From positions 362,626 to 426,625 of the forward strand of contig NZ_CADESW010000004.1 of the NCBI RefSeq assembly GCF_902830275.1: a DNA stretch of 64,000 nt, in the 5' to 3' direction. Positions 37,816 through 46,568 of the stretch are shown here, one piece after another. The stretch is from Burkholderia stagnalis. GTDB taxonomy: Bacteria; Pseudomonadota; Gammaproteobacteria; Burkholderiales; Burkholderiaceae. A program made the position numbers and the translations under genes. The number at the start of each line of letters is the position of its first letter. The first letter of the stretch is position 1. Under the pieces are notes generated by a model that was not told the DNA's origin, ran no database searches, and saw only the letters and a program-made list of their open reading frames with translations.

Positions 37816-38886
37816 TTACGCATGCGGCGCGGCCGTCCGGTCGCGCGCCTCGGCGGCGCTCAGGTAGCCCGTGACGACCTCGAAGCGGCGGGTGCCGGCC
37901 GGCGCGAGCCGGGCGACGTGGCCCTTGCGGCGCTCCGCCTCGTAGCCCTCCGGTTCGCAGGTCGACGGCAGCACGAACGCGGCGACCTGCTGGTCCGCGT
38001 TGTGCAGGATCCAGCGGGCCGCGTGCGGAAACTGCTCGGGGCGATACGCGGTGTGGAACGCGCCGCCGTCCGGATGCGCGAGCAGGAAATGCGCGACGCC
38101 GTTCGCGTCGGTGCCGGCCTCCCGCATGAAGAACACGATCTCCGGGTCGTACAGCTCGGGCGTATCGAGCGCGTCGAGCCGTTCGGGCGCGCGGGCGAGC
38201 GCCGCCGTGTAGTCGCGCCACGCGGCGGTCGGCTGCACGTGCGCGGGCACGCTGTCGCGCAGGCGCAGGCCGCCGCGCGGCAGCGCCTGCACGAAGCGCG
38301 CGCCCGGCACGTACGCGTAGTTCAGGTGCGCCATGTACATCAGGTCCATCGGCGTGCCGCCGAGGTTGGTGACCGCCATGCGGATCGTCATCTGCGCGGC
38401 GTGCTCCGCGAGCCGCACCGACGGCCGCGCGACATAGTGGCTGCCGAACCCCTGTACATACTCGTACTCGCCCGTCACCTCGACGAACGCGCCGTTCGCG
38501 TCCGCGCCGACGATCACGCTCGCGCGATCCATCGGCGCGCACGGCATCTCGCCGTGCAGCGCGTGCGTGTCGCCGGGCCCCGGGCAGCCGTTGCGCAGCA
38601 GGCCGCTGTGGAACATGAAGCAGCCGTACGTGTCGAGGATCGACGTTGCGCGCTTCGGCTGCCGGAACATGTGCTTCATCGTCAGGTCGCGGCCGTCGAA
38701 CGCGGCGGCCCAGATCATCTGGCCGAGATACGGCAGCACGACGATGTGGCCGCGGCGGTTCTCGAGCTTCAGTGCCTCGACGCCGGACGGATACGCGAAC
38801 GCCGTCGCCGTGAAGCCGTCGGTGCGGTACAGCGTGCGCGGCGTGTCGCGGAAATCGTCGCGCCGCAGTTCGATTTCGCCTTGCAT
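37816..38886 (-). CDS. DUF4432 / aldose 1-epimerase-like protein (DeoX-type)
   Basis: The 356-residue protein has a galactose-mutarotase-like beta-sandwich pattern (GHIVVLPYLGQMIWAAAFDGRDLTMKHMF, EYEYVQGFGSHYVARPSVRL, PMDLMYMAHLNYAYVPGARF). DUF4432 proteins are presumed sugar epimerases or mutarotases. It is the third gene of a kinase-permease-epimerase run, and its position matches the DeoX/DeoM type in deoxyribose operons of enterobacteria. The start ATG at 38886 lies 2 nt after the permease stop, suggesting coupling. Confidence 0.82.
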   Translation of the reverse strand: MQGEIELRRDDFRDTPRTLYRTDGFTATAFAYPSGVEALKLENRRGHIVVLPYLGQMIWAAAFDGRDLTMKHMFRQPKRATSILDTYGCFMFHSGLLRNGCPGPGDTHALHGEMPCAPMDRASVIVGADANGAFVEVTGEYEYVQGFGSHYVARPSVRLAEHAAQMTIRMAVTNLGGTPMDLMYMAHLNYAYVPGARFVQALPRGGLRLRDSVPAHVQPTAAWRDYTAALARAPERLDALDTPELYDPEIVFFMREAGTDANGVAHFLLAHPDGGAFHTAYRPEQFPHAARWILHNADQQVAAFVLPSTCEPEGYEAERRKGHVARLAPAGTRRFEVVTGYLSAAEARDRTAAPHA

Positions 38887-38888
38887 GC

Positions 38889-40229
38889 TCAGGCTCCCGT
38901 GGTGTTGCGGGCGTAGCGCGCATCTGCTGCGGCCGGCGCGTGCCGCAGGCACAGGAAGCCGTAGCCGACGATCACGACGAAGCACGCGAGCGGCACCACG
39001 AACGCGAGCTGCATGTTGCCGCCGGTGTGGTCCGAGATCAGCCCCTGGATCAGCGGCACGACCGCGCCGCCGACGATGCTCATCACGAGGATCGAGCCGC
39101 CGTATTCGGTGTCCTTGCCGAGGCCGTCGATCGTGAGCCCGTAGATCGTCGGCCAGCACGGGCCGAGGAAGATGCTGACGCCCACCGCCGCGTAGACGGC
39201 GGTGATGTCGTGCACGCCGATCGTGTAAGCGAGCAGCGCGATGCACAGCAGGCCGTACGCGATCAGCACCTTGGCCGGGCCGACGCGCTTCATCACGAGC
39301 GTCGCGATCAGCTTGCCGACGAAGAACGCGAAGAACGTCGCGAGCAGGTAGCGCGACGCGCCGCGCTCGGTGAGGCCGCCGATCTGCATCGCGAGCCGGA
39401 TCGTGAAGCTCCACACGCCGACCTGCGCGCCGACGTACAGGAACTGCGCGAGCACGCCGGCCACGAAGCGGCGGTTGCCGAACAGGCGGGCGAGCGTGCC
39501 GCGCGCGTCGATCCGGTGGGCCGCGGCGCTCGCGCCGTTGCCCTTGCAGGCGGGATACGGCGTCAGCGCGAACACGACGAACACGGCCGCGAGCACCACG
39601 ATCAGCCATTTGTACGGCTCGAGCGTCGCCTGGATCATCGCGAGCTGGTGCACGCGCGCGTCGGCGGCCGACATCGCCGCGAGCTGCGCGTGCGACGCGT
39701 CGCCTTCCTTGAAGATCAGGAAGCTGCCCATGTAGACGCCGGCCATCGCGCCGAACGGGTAGAACGTCTGCGAGATGTTGAGCCGGCGCGTGCCCGTCTC
39801 GCGCGGGCCCATCAGCGTCGAGTAGGAATTCGACGCCGTCTCGAGGAACGACAGCCCGGCCGCGATCACGAACAGCGCGACGAGGAACATCCCGTATTTC
39901 GCCATCGACGCGGCGGGGAAGAACAGCAGGCAGCCGACGGTATAGAGCAGCAGGCCGGCCAGGATCGTCGTCTTGTAGCTGAACTTCTTCACGACGGTCG
40001 CCGCGGGAATCGCGACGAAGAAGTAGCCGAGGTAGAACGCGGACTGCACGAACGCCGATTCGAAGTCGGACAGGAAGAACGATTTCTTGAACTGCGCGAT
40101 CAGCACGTCGTTGAGGTTCGCGGCGGTGCCCCACAGCGCGAACAGGCAGCACAGCAGCGTGAACGCGAACAGGGGCGTGCGGTTCAGGTAGTAGCCGTCG
40201 GGCGCGTGTTCGATCCTGGCTCGGCTCAT
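38889..40229 (-). CDS. FucP-family sugar:proton symporter, likely 2-deoxyribose permease
   Basis: The 446-residue MFS protein has about twelve hydrophobic segments and the FucP features FALWGTAANLNDVLIAQFKKSFFLSDFESAFVQSAFYLGYF and QTFYPFGAMAGVYMGS. FucP relatives import L-fucose and other sugars; DeoP of deoxyribose operons belongs here. The context (deoxyribokinase-like gene upstream, deoC and a DeoR-type gene nearby) favours deoxyribose over fucose, since no fucose enzymes are present. A strong GGAAGGAGACACCC site precedes the ATG at 40229. Confidence 0.88.
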   Translation of the reverse strand: MSRARIEHAPDGYYLNRTPLFAFTLLCCLFALWGTAANLNDVLIAQFKKSFFLSDFESAFVQSAFYLGYFFVAIPAATVVKKFSYKTTILAGLLLYTVGCLLFFPAASMAKYGMFLVALFVIAAGLSFLETASNSYSTLMGPRETGTRRLNISQTFYPFGAMAGVYMGSFLIFKEGDASHAQLAAMSAADARVHQLAMIQATLEPYKWLIVVLAAVFVVFALTPYPACKGNGASAAAHRIDARGTLARLFGNRRFVAGVLAQFLYVGAQVGVWSFTIRLAMQIGGLTERGASRYLLATFFAFFVGKLIATLVMKRVGPAKVLIAYGLLCIALLAYTIGVHDITAVYAAVGVSIFLGPCWPTIYGLTIDGLGKDTEYGGSILVMSIVGGAVVPLIQGLISDHTGGNMQLAFVVPLACFVVIVGYGFLCLRHAPAAADARYARNTTGA

Positions 40230-40273
40230 GGGTGTCTCCTTCCCGGGTTGTCTCGTCGAGGGGCGCGCGGCGT

Positions 40274-41200
40274 TCAGAGGCCGGCGTCGCGGATGAAGCG
40301 CTCGAAGGTCGCGGCGTCCGCATACGACTTCTGCGTGCCGAGGCCCGTCACCGAATGCGCGGCGTACGCGGACGCATGGCGCATCGCGGCGGCGGCGTCG
40401 CGCGTGGCGACGTAGTAGCGCGCGAAGCAGCCGATGTACGCGTCGCCCGCGCCGGTGGTGTCGCGCGCGTCGACCGGCACGCCCGGCACGTGCCGCACGC
40501 CGTCGCGCGACACGAGCAGCGAGCCCTGCGCGCCGAGGGTGACGATCACCTGCTTGAGGCCGCGCTCGACGAGCGACGCGGCCGCGCGCGCGGCGGCGTC
40601 GGGCGAATCGACCGGCATGCCGGACACGATCGCGAGCTCGGTTTCGTTCGGCACGAAGAATTCGACGGTGCGGATCCGCTCGAAGTCGAGGTTGGCCACC
40701 GCCGGCGCGGGGTTCAGCAGCACCGGGATGCCGTGCTGCGCGCCGAACGCGATCGCGTGATAGACGGTGTCGAGCTCGATTTCGAGCTGCAGCACGATCA
40801 GCCCGCAGGTGCGCAGCGTCGGCGCGGCCGCGTCGATGTCGGCGGGCCGCAGATGGCGGTTCGCGCCCTTGACGATCAGGATGCTGTTGCTCGAATCGGG
40901 CTCGACGAAGATCGGCGCGACGCCGCTGGGCACGCCGGGCACCTTGCGCACGTGTTCGGTGTCGATGCCGGCGCGTTCGAAGTTGCGGATCGTGTTGTCG
41001 GCGAACACGTCGTCGCCGACCTTCGTCACCATCACGACCCGCGCGCCGAGGCGGGCGGCCGCGACGGCCTGGTTCGCGCCCTTGCCGCCGCAGCCGAGTT
41101 CGAAGTTCGGCGCCTCGAGCGTTTCGCCGCGGGCGGGCATGCGGGTGACGTAGGTCACCAGGTCGACCATGTTGCTGCCGATGACCGCGATTGTCTCCAT
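40274..41200 (-). CDS. Ribokinase-family sugar kinase, likely deoxyribokinase
   Basis: The 308-residue PfkB-family kinase has the N-terminal substrate motif FELGCGGKGANQAVAAARLGARV and the C-terminal catalytic motif DTTGAGDAYIGCFARYYV with the base Asp. It phosphorylates ribose or 2-deoxyribose at the 5-hydroxyl; the deoxyribose role is inferred from deoC, the DeoR regulator, the permease and the epimerase-like gene. The ATG at 41200 was chosen over 41254 to give the family N-terminus METIAVIGSNMVDL. It is the first gene of its operon. Confidence 0.9.
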   Translation of the reverse strand: METIAVIGSNMVDLVTYVTRMPARGETLEAPNFELGCGGKGANQAVAAARLGARVVMVTKVGDDVFADNTIRNFERAGIDTEHVRKVPGVPSGVAPIFVEPDSSNSILIVKGANRHLRPADIDAAAPTLRTCGLIVLQLEIELDTVYHAIAFGAQHGIPVLLNPAPAVANLDFERIRTVEFFVPNETELAIVSGMPVDSPDAAARAAASLVERGLKQVIVTLGAQGSLLVSRDGVRHVPGVPVDARDTTGAGDAYIGCFARYYVATRDAAAAMRHASAYAAHSVTGLGTQKSYADAATFERFIRDAGL

Positions 41201-41268
41201 GCGTCGTTTTCCTTGGAATGATGGGGGCGGACGCACGAACGGGGGCGCCGCCAACGCATGATAATAAA

Positions 41269-41285
41269 TTCACACGAAATGTGAA
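41269..41285. promoter_or_regulatory. Operator-like dyad upstream of the sugar kinase
   Basis: TTCACA-CGAAA-TGTGAA is a perfect 6-bp inverted repeat located 69 nt upstream of the kinase start. The half-site TGTGAAA matches, in reverse complement, the dyad in the deoC/DeoR-type region, suggesting control by the same regulator. Confidence 0.5.
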
Positions 41286-41300
41286 ATAACAATCTTCATA

Positions 41301-41316
41301 TGTGATGTGGGTCACG
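41301..41316. promoter_or_regulatory. CRP-like site
   Basis: TGTGA-N6-TCACG matches nine of the ten fixed positions of the CRP consensus TGTGA-N6-TCACA. It lies about 100 nt upstream of the sugar-kinase operon, where catabolite control of sugar use would be sensible. This is a pattern match only. Confidence 0.4.
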
Positions 41317-42389
41317 TTTGCGGGGTGCAACGTGTGGGTGGGCGAACGACCTGCCGGGGATCGAACGGAAGGACAAGCGTTCGCCGGTGCAGGCTTGCCG
41401 CTTGGCCACGGCGGGCTGACGTCGGAAAGGCCGGGCCGGGTGACACCCGATCCTCGCGAGGCGGCATGTTCGCTCGGTTGGCGGTTGTTCGAGTGAGGCG
41501 GCTGGGCCCGCGCGGCGGCCCGCGGTGGCGACCGCCGGGTGCTGGCCGTTCGGCGGGCGATCCGCACGGCGCCGCATTCGGCCGGCGCGGTGTCGGTGCT
41601 CGAGCACCGGCTGAGCGGCATCGGCATCGGTATCGACGTGGCGGCCGCAGGCGTCGCGGTCCTGCAGCGCTACGACTTCGTGTCTCAGCCGCGCTGCAGC
41701 CCATAATCACGAACCTTGTTGATACCCCTATATATCATTAGATCGATATATCAGTCGCCAAATTAAATTGCATAATTTCGATGGCGTGAATGGAGGAATT
41801 AATTGATTTGAATCTAAATGTATTCAATAAAAGTTCCGTGCTTTTGTTTGAATTAATTCATGAAAATCGCGTTCAAACTTCACGCGTTTTGTCGTAGACT
41901 GCGTTCCGTTTAAATGCTTGTCGCTCGAACCGGTGCCGGCAGGCTGCTGGCGCGGGTACGCTGTTGCTCGGGCGATTTCCGTGCGGTGCGCTGTCGGTCG
42001 CCGAAATCAAGCCGTTTGCACGCAGCGCGATAAATCGCGCCGATCATTGATGCACGGAAAACAATCGAATCATTCGGTGTTTTTAATCCGTGAATTCGTC
42101 AGATTGTTTCGAAATCAAGTTCATCGCCGTGCGCGATTCGGAATGAATTGCAGCATTTCGAATCGCATCGACGCCCGTTGTCGGGATTCGATCGAACAAT
42201 TCCGCTATTTACCGGGCAAGCAGCCGGTTCGTCTCACGCAGTCGAGTGTCAATCGGCTGCCGTCCGCCTTCGCGCGGATCGGCGGCGAGTCAGGTAGGGA
42301 TTCACCCGCAATCGTCAATCGACGCATCCGCGCGGACGCGCCCGGGCGTTCGTTCACCCCTTGCACCACCAGCATGGAGAACCTGCACC
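41317..42389. other. Gene-poor spacer with a possible gene remnant, then AT-rich DNA
   Basis: About 1.07 kb holds no gene I can support. The GC-rich first half (about 41500-41706) has a short plus-strand frame ending HSAGAVSVLEHRLSGIGIGIDVAAAG-like and a stop at about 41704, which may be the tail of a decayed gene. The rest (about 41710-42230) is AT-rich, unlike either flank, and leads into the A-T-TE gene, so it probably contains that gene's promoter. The change in base composition marks the left edge of the metabolite locus. Confidence 0.45.
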
Positions 42390-45197
42390 ATGACGACATC
42401 CACTCTCGATTTGCCGCGCGTTTCCGAACGCGAATCGCACGCCGCGCCGCCGCGCAACATCGTCGACCTGCTGTTGCGGGCCGCGCGGCTGCATCCGCAT
42501 ACGGGCGTGCGTTTCATCGCCGCGGCATCCGAGGAAAAGGGCGCTTTCGTCACGTATCCCGAGCTGCTCGACGAGGCGCGCCGCATCCTGGGCGGCCTGC
42601 GCTCGCGCGGCTACCGATCCGGCATGAAGGTCGCGCTGCTGCTCGAGCACGCGAACGATTTCATCCCGGCATTCTGGGCGTGCGCGCTCGGCGGATTCGT
42701 GCCGTGTCCGCTCGTGCCGATCCGCAACGATCCGCAGCGTTGGGCGAAGCATCTTGCGCACGTCGACACGCTGCTCGACCATCCGCTGCTCGTCACCACC
42801 GAAGCGCTGAAGAGCGATCTGCCGGGCGGCGCGTTCGCCGTCAACCTGAACGCGCTGCGCGCCGGCGCGCCCGACGAATCGGTTCATGCCGGGCAACCGT
42901 CCGACCCGGCCGTGTTCGTGCTCACGTCGGGCTCCACCGGCAACGCCAAGGCGGTCGTGCTCACGCACGGCAACCTGCTCGCGTCGATGGCGGGCAAGAA
43001 CGACACGCAGCAGCTCGCCGGCGCGGACGTCACGCTCAACTGGATCTCGTTCGATCACGTCGCCGCGCTGCTCGAAGCGCACCTGCTGCCGCTCTACGTC
43101 GGCGCCGTGCAGCTCCATGTCGAATCCGCGGCGATCCTGACCGATCCGCTGCGTTTCTTGCGCCTCATCAGCCGCTATCGCGTCACGATGACCTTCTCGC
43201 CGAACTTCCTGTTCGGGCAGCTGAACGCCGCGCTCGAGGCGATGGGCGACGAGGCGCTCGCGGCGTGGCGCCGCGCGGTGGATCTCTCGTCGCTGCGGCA
43301 CGCCGTGTCGGGCGGCGAGGCGATCGTCGTCGCGACCGGGCAGCGCTTCCTCGATCTTCTGGCGCCGTGCGGCCTCGCGCGCGACGCGCTGTGGCCCGCG
43401 TTCGGGATGACCGAGACGTGCGCGGGCTCGGTGTATTCGCGCGAATTTCCGCACGGCGACGCGGGCCGCGAGTTCGCGTCGCTCGGCCTGCCGGTGGCCG
43501 GGCTGCAGATGCGCATCGCGGACGACCGCAACAACGTGCTGCCGGACGGCGAAGCGGGCGAGTTCCAGGTGCGCGGCCCGATGATCTTCGAGCGCTATTA
43601 CAACAACGCCGAGGCGACGCGTGCGGCGTTCACGAGCGACGGCTGGTTCCGCACGGGCGATCTCGGGCGCATCGAGCGCGGCCGGCTGTGGCTCGTCGGC
43701 CGCAGCAAGGACAGCATCATCGTCAACGGCGTCAACTACTTCAGCCATGAGCTGGAGACGACGCTCGAAGCGCTCGACGGCATCAAGCGTTCGTTCGTCG
43801 CGGCATTTCCGACGCGCGGCACCGGCGACGAATCCGAGCAGCTCGTCGTGACGTTCACGCCGTCGTTCCCGCTCGACGACGACGACGCGCTGTATCGCGT
43901 CATCGTCGCGATCCGCAACAGCACGATCCTGCTGTGGGGCTTCCGGCCCGCGTTGATCCTGCCGTTGCCGGAAGACGCGTTTCCGAAGACGAGCCTCGGC
44001 AAGACCCAGCGCACGATCATGCGCAAGCGGCTCGAAGCGGGCGGCTACGACGGCTGCAAGGCGCTGGCCGCCGATCTCGCGAACCGGCAGATGGGCGGCT
44101 ACGCCGCGCCCGAGGGCGACACCGAGGCCGCGGTCGCCGCGATCTTCGCGGAGATGTTTCAGGTCGCGCCCGACGCGATCAGCGCCACCGCGAGCTTCTT
44201 CGATCTCGGCGGCACGTCGCTTGACATCCTGAAGCTCAAGCGCCACGTCGAGCAGCGGCTCGGCGTCGTCGACCTGCCGATCGTGACGATTCTCCAGAAT
44301 CCGACCGTGCGCGCGCTGGCCGCGCGCCTCGCGCCGGGCGAGCGCGTGACGGCGGGCGATTACGACCCCGTCGTGCCGCTGCAGCTCACGGGCGGCAAGA
44401 CGCCGCTCTTCTGCGTGCACCCCGGCGTCGGCGAGGTGCTCGTGTTCGTCAATCTCGCGAAGTATTTCGTCAACGAGCGCCCGTTCTACGCGCTGCGCGC
44501 GCGCGGCTTCAACAAAGGGGAGACGTATTTCTCCCGCTTCGACGAGATGGTGAGCACGTATGTCGACGCGATCCGCAAGCGGCAGCCGCACGGGCCGTAC
44601 GCGGTGGCCGGCTATTCGTACGGCGGCGCGGTCGCGTTCGAGATCGCGAAGGTGCTCGAATCGCAGGGCGAGCGCGTGGATTTCGTCGGCAGCTTCAATC
44701 TGCCGCCGCACATCAAGTACCGGATGGACGAGCTCGACGAGGTGGAAGGCGCGGTCAACCTCGCGTTCTTCCTGTCGCTGATCGACAAGCAGCAGTCGCT
44801 GACGCTGCCGCCGCAGTTGCGCGCCGCGATGCCGGAGCAGGACCCGCTCGCGTACCTGATCGACCACGCGCCGCCCGGGCGGCTCGCCGAGCTCGACCTC
44901 GATCTGCCGAAATTCCGCGCATGGGCGGGGCTCGCGCAATCGCTGCTGACGCTCGGGCGTTCGTACGTGCCGTCGGGCAGCGTGCAGGCGATGTCGATCT
45001 TCTACGCGATCCCGCTGCGCGGCACGAAGGACGACTGGCTGAACGACCAACTGCGCCGCTGGGACGAGTTCACGCGCGCGCCGAATCGCTACATCGACGT
45101 GGCGGGCGAGCACTACACGCTGATGGGGCCCGCGCACGTCGCGACGTTCCAGGCGGTGCTGCGGGCCGAGCTCGATCGCGCGCTCGGCGGCAAATGA
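42390..45197 (+). CDS. A-T-TE NRPS-like enzyme, arylpyruvate quinone/furanone synthetase type
   Basis: The 935-residue protein has an adenylation domain (about 20-590; LTSGSTGNAKAVVLTHGNL, SGGEAIV, FGMTETCAGSVYSREF), a thiolation domain (DLGGTSLDILK, Ser near 610) and a thioesterase domain (GYSYGGAVAFE, Ser near 742). It has no condensation domain. The A domain lacks the Asp that binds an amino group, reading NWISFDHVAALLEAHLLPLY instead, as in fungal atromentin-type synthetases and Ralstonia RalA. Those enzymes adenylate arylpyruvic acids and couple two of them through the TE to a quinone or furanone. The substrate is inferred. GGAGA precedes the ATG. Confidence 0.85.
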   Translation: MTTSTLDLPRVSERESHAAPPRNIVDLLLRAARLHPHTGVRFIAAASEEKGAFVTYPELLDEARRILGGLRSRGYRSGMKVALLLEHANDFIPAFWACALGGFVPCPLVPIRNDPQRWAKHLAHVDTLLDHPLLVTTEALKSDLPGGAFAVNLNALRAGAPDESVHAGQPSDPAVFVLTSGSTGNAKAVVLTHGNLLASMAGKNDTQQLAGADVTLNWISFDHVAALLEAHLLPLYVGAVQLHVESAAILTDPLRFLRLISRYRVTMTFSPNFLFGQLNAALEAMGDEALAAWRRAVDLSSLRHAVSGGEAIVVATGQRFLDLLAPCGLARDALWPAFGMTETCAGSVYSREFPHGDAGREFASLGLPVAGLQMRIADDRNNVLPDGEAGEFQVRGPMIFERYYNNAEATRAAFTSDGWFRTGDLGRIERGRLWLVGRSKDSIIVNGVNYFSHELETTLEALDGIKRSFVAAFPTRGTGDESEQLVVTFTPSFPLDDDDALYRVIVAIRNSTILLWGFRPALILPLPEDAFPKTSLGKTQRTIMRKRLEAGGYDGCKALAADLANRQMGGYAAPEGDTEAAVAAIFAEMFQVAPDAISATASFFDLGGTSLDILKLKRHVEQRLGVVDLPIVTILQNPTVRALAARLAPGERVTAGDYDPVVPLQLTGGKTPLFCVHPGVGEVLVFVNLAKYFVNERPFYALRARGFNKGETYFSRFDEMVSTYVDAIRKRQPHGPYAVAGYSYGGAVAFEIAKVLESQGERVDFVGSFNLPPHIKYRMDELDEVEGAVNLAFFLSLIDKQQSLTLPPQLRAAMPEQDPLAYLIDHAPPGRLAELDLDLPKFRAWAGLAQSLLTLGRSYVPSGSVQAMSIFYAIPLRGTKDDWLNDQLRRWDEFTRAPNRYIDVAGEHYTLMGPAHVATFQAVLRAELDRALGGK

Positions 45198-45379
45198 CCA
45201 ATGTCCGGCATCACGATGAACCAGGAGCAGAGGCTCATGGCGGTGTCTGTCGACGAAGCGCGCTGATCAAGCCGATCGCGGACTGACCGTACCGGCTCGC
45301 GCGGCGGCGGGCCGCATTCATACGCCATCTTGCGCAATCTTGCGCATTCGTATTTCGACCGATCGAAAGGAGCAACCTG

Positions 45380-46405
45380 ATGACGGAAGTGCAGGCGGGA
45401 CAGCCCCCGCATATCGCGATACTGCAGATGGTCACCGGCAAGTGGCACGCGCAGGCGCTCTATGTCGTCGCCGAGCTCGGCATTGCCGATCTGCTGGCGG
45501 AGCGGGAACGGACGGCGGACGAGCTGGCCGCCGCGACGGATACCCACCCCGAGGCGCTTTACCGCGTGCTGCGCGCGCTCGGCAGTCTCGGCGTATTCGT
45601 CGAGGAGGCGGGCCGGCGGTTTCGCAACAGCCCGCTCGGCGACACGCTGCGGCGCGACGCGCCGGGCTCGATGCGCGGCTTCGTGCGGCTCGCGGGGATG
45701 GATGCGGGATGGCGGGCATGGGGGCAACTGATGTACAGCGTCAAGACCGGACGCAGCGCGTTCGAGCATGTCGTGGGCGGGCCGGGCTTTGCGTACATCG
45801 ATGCGCATCCGGAGATGGCGGCGATCGTCAACGACGCGATGACGAGCGTCAGCGAACTGGAAGCGCCGGCGGTGGCACAGGCCTATGATTTTTCGCAAGC
45901 GCGCACGATCGTCGACGTGGGCGGCGGCCACGGCTTCCTGCTTGCGACGCTGCTGCTCGCGAACCCGCAGGCGAACGGCGTGCTCTTCGAGCTGCCGCAC
46001 GCGTGCGAAGGCGCGCGGCAGCTTTTGGCGAAGCACGGGCTGACCGGGCGGGTGAAGGTCGTCGCGGGCGACGCGAGCAAATCGATCGACGCGCACGGCG
46101 ACGTCTTCGTGATGAAGCACGTGATCTGCGACTGGGACGACGAGCAGGCGACGCGAATCATGACGAACTGCGCGGAAGCGATGCGCCCGGGCGGCAAGCT
46201 CCTGCTCGTCGAGGCGGTGCTCACGCCGCCGGGCGAGCCGCATTTCGCGAAGCTGCACGATCTCGAAATGCTGATCATGAGTTCCGGCGGGCATGGGCGC
46301 ACGGCCGAAGGGTACGGGCGGCTTTATGCGGCGGCCGGGCTGTCGATGACGGCCGTTTATCCGACGCAAGGCGCGCATAGCGTGATCGAGGGCATCAAGC
46401 CGTGA
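45380..46405 (+). CDS. SAM-dependent O-methyltransferase
   Basis: The 341-residue protein has an N-terminal dimerisation/winged-helix domain (ALYVVAELGIADLLAERERTADELAAATDTHPEALYRVLRALGSLGVF) and the class I SAM domain with TIVDVGGGHGFLLATLL, as in plant caffeate-type and bacterial polyketide O-methyltransferases. The catalytic-His region reads VFVMKHVICDWDDEQA. It lies 182 nt downstream of the A-T-TE gene on the same strand, so methylation of a phenolic or enolic hydroxyl on that product is the simplest idea. Confidence 0.9.
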   Translation: MTEVQAGQPPHIAILQMVTGKWHAQALYVVAELGIADLLAERERTADELAAATDTHPEALYRVLRALGSLGVFVEEAGRRFRNSPLGDTLRRDAPGSMRGFVRLAGMDAGWRAWGQLMYSVKTGRSAFEHVVGGPGFAYIDAHPEMAAIVNDAMTSVSELEAPAVAQAYDFSQARTIVDVGGGHGFLLATLLLANPQANGVLFELPHACEGARQLLAKHGLTGRVKVVAGDASKSIDAHGDVFVMKHVICDWDDEQATRIMTNCAEAMRPGGKLLLVEAVLTPPGEPHFAKLHDLEMLIMSSGGHGRTAEGYGRLYAAAGLSMTAVYPTQGAHSVIEGIKP

Positions 46406-46568
46406 CGGCGCGGCGAGCGGCGCGGGCGGTTCGAGCAGTCGGCCGCGCTCGCCGCTCGCGCGCGCTTCGCGAGCACGTCCGACAGCGCGCGGTGTCATCG
46501 TCAGCCGACTGTTCCAGCCCCGGCGCCGCGCGCACGGCAGCGCGCAGCGCCGGCATCCGCAGTGGCCG

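Noticed and set aside
38889..40229. Fucose uptake as the role of the FucP-type permease
   Set aside because: No fucose isomerase, fuculokinase or fuculose aldolase genes are nearby; the neighbours point to deoxyribose instead.
41307..41741. 144-codon plus-strand frame as a gene
   Set aside because: The composition is shadow-like, the opposite strand is equally open, and no family was recognised; at most a remnant is present.
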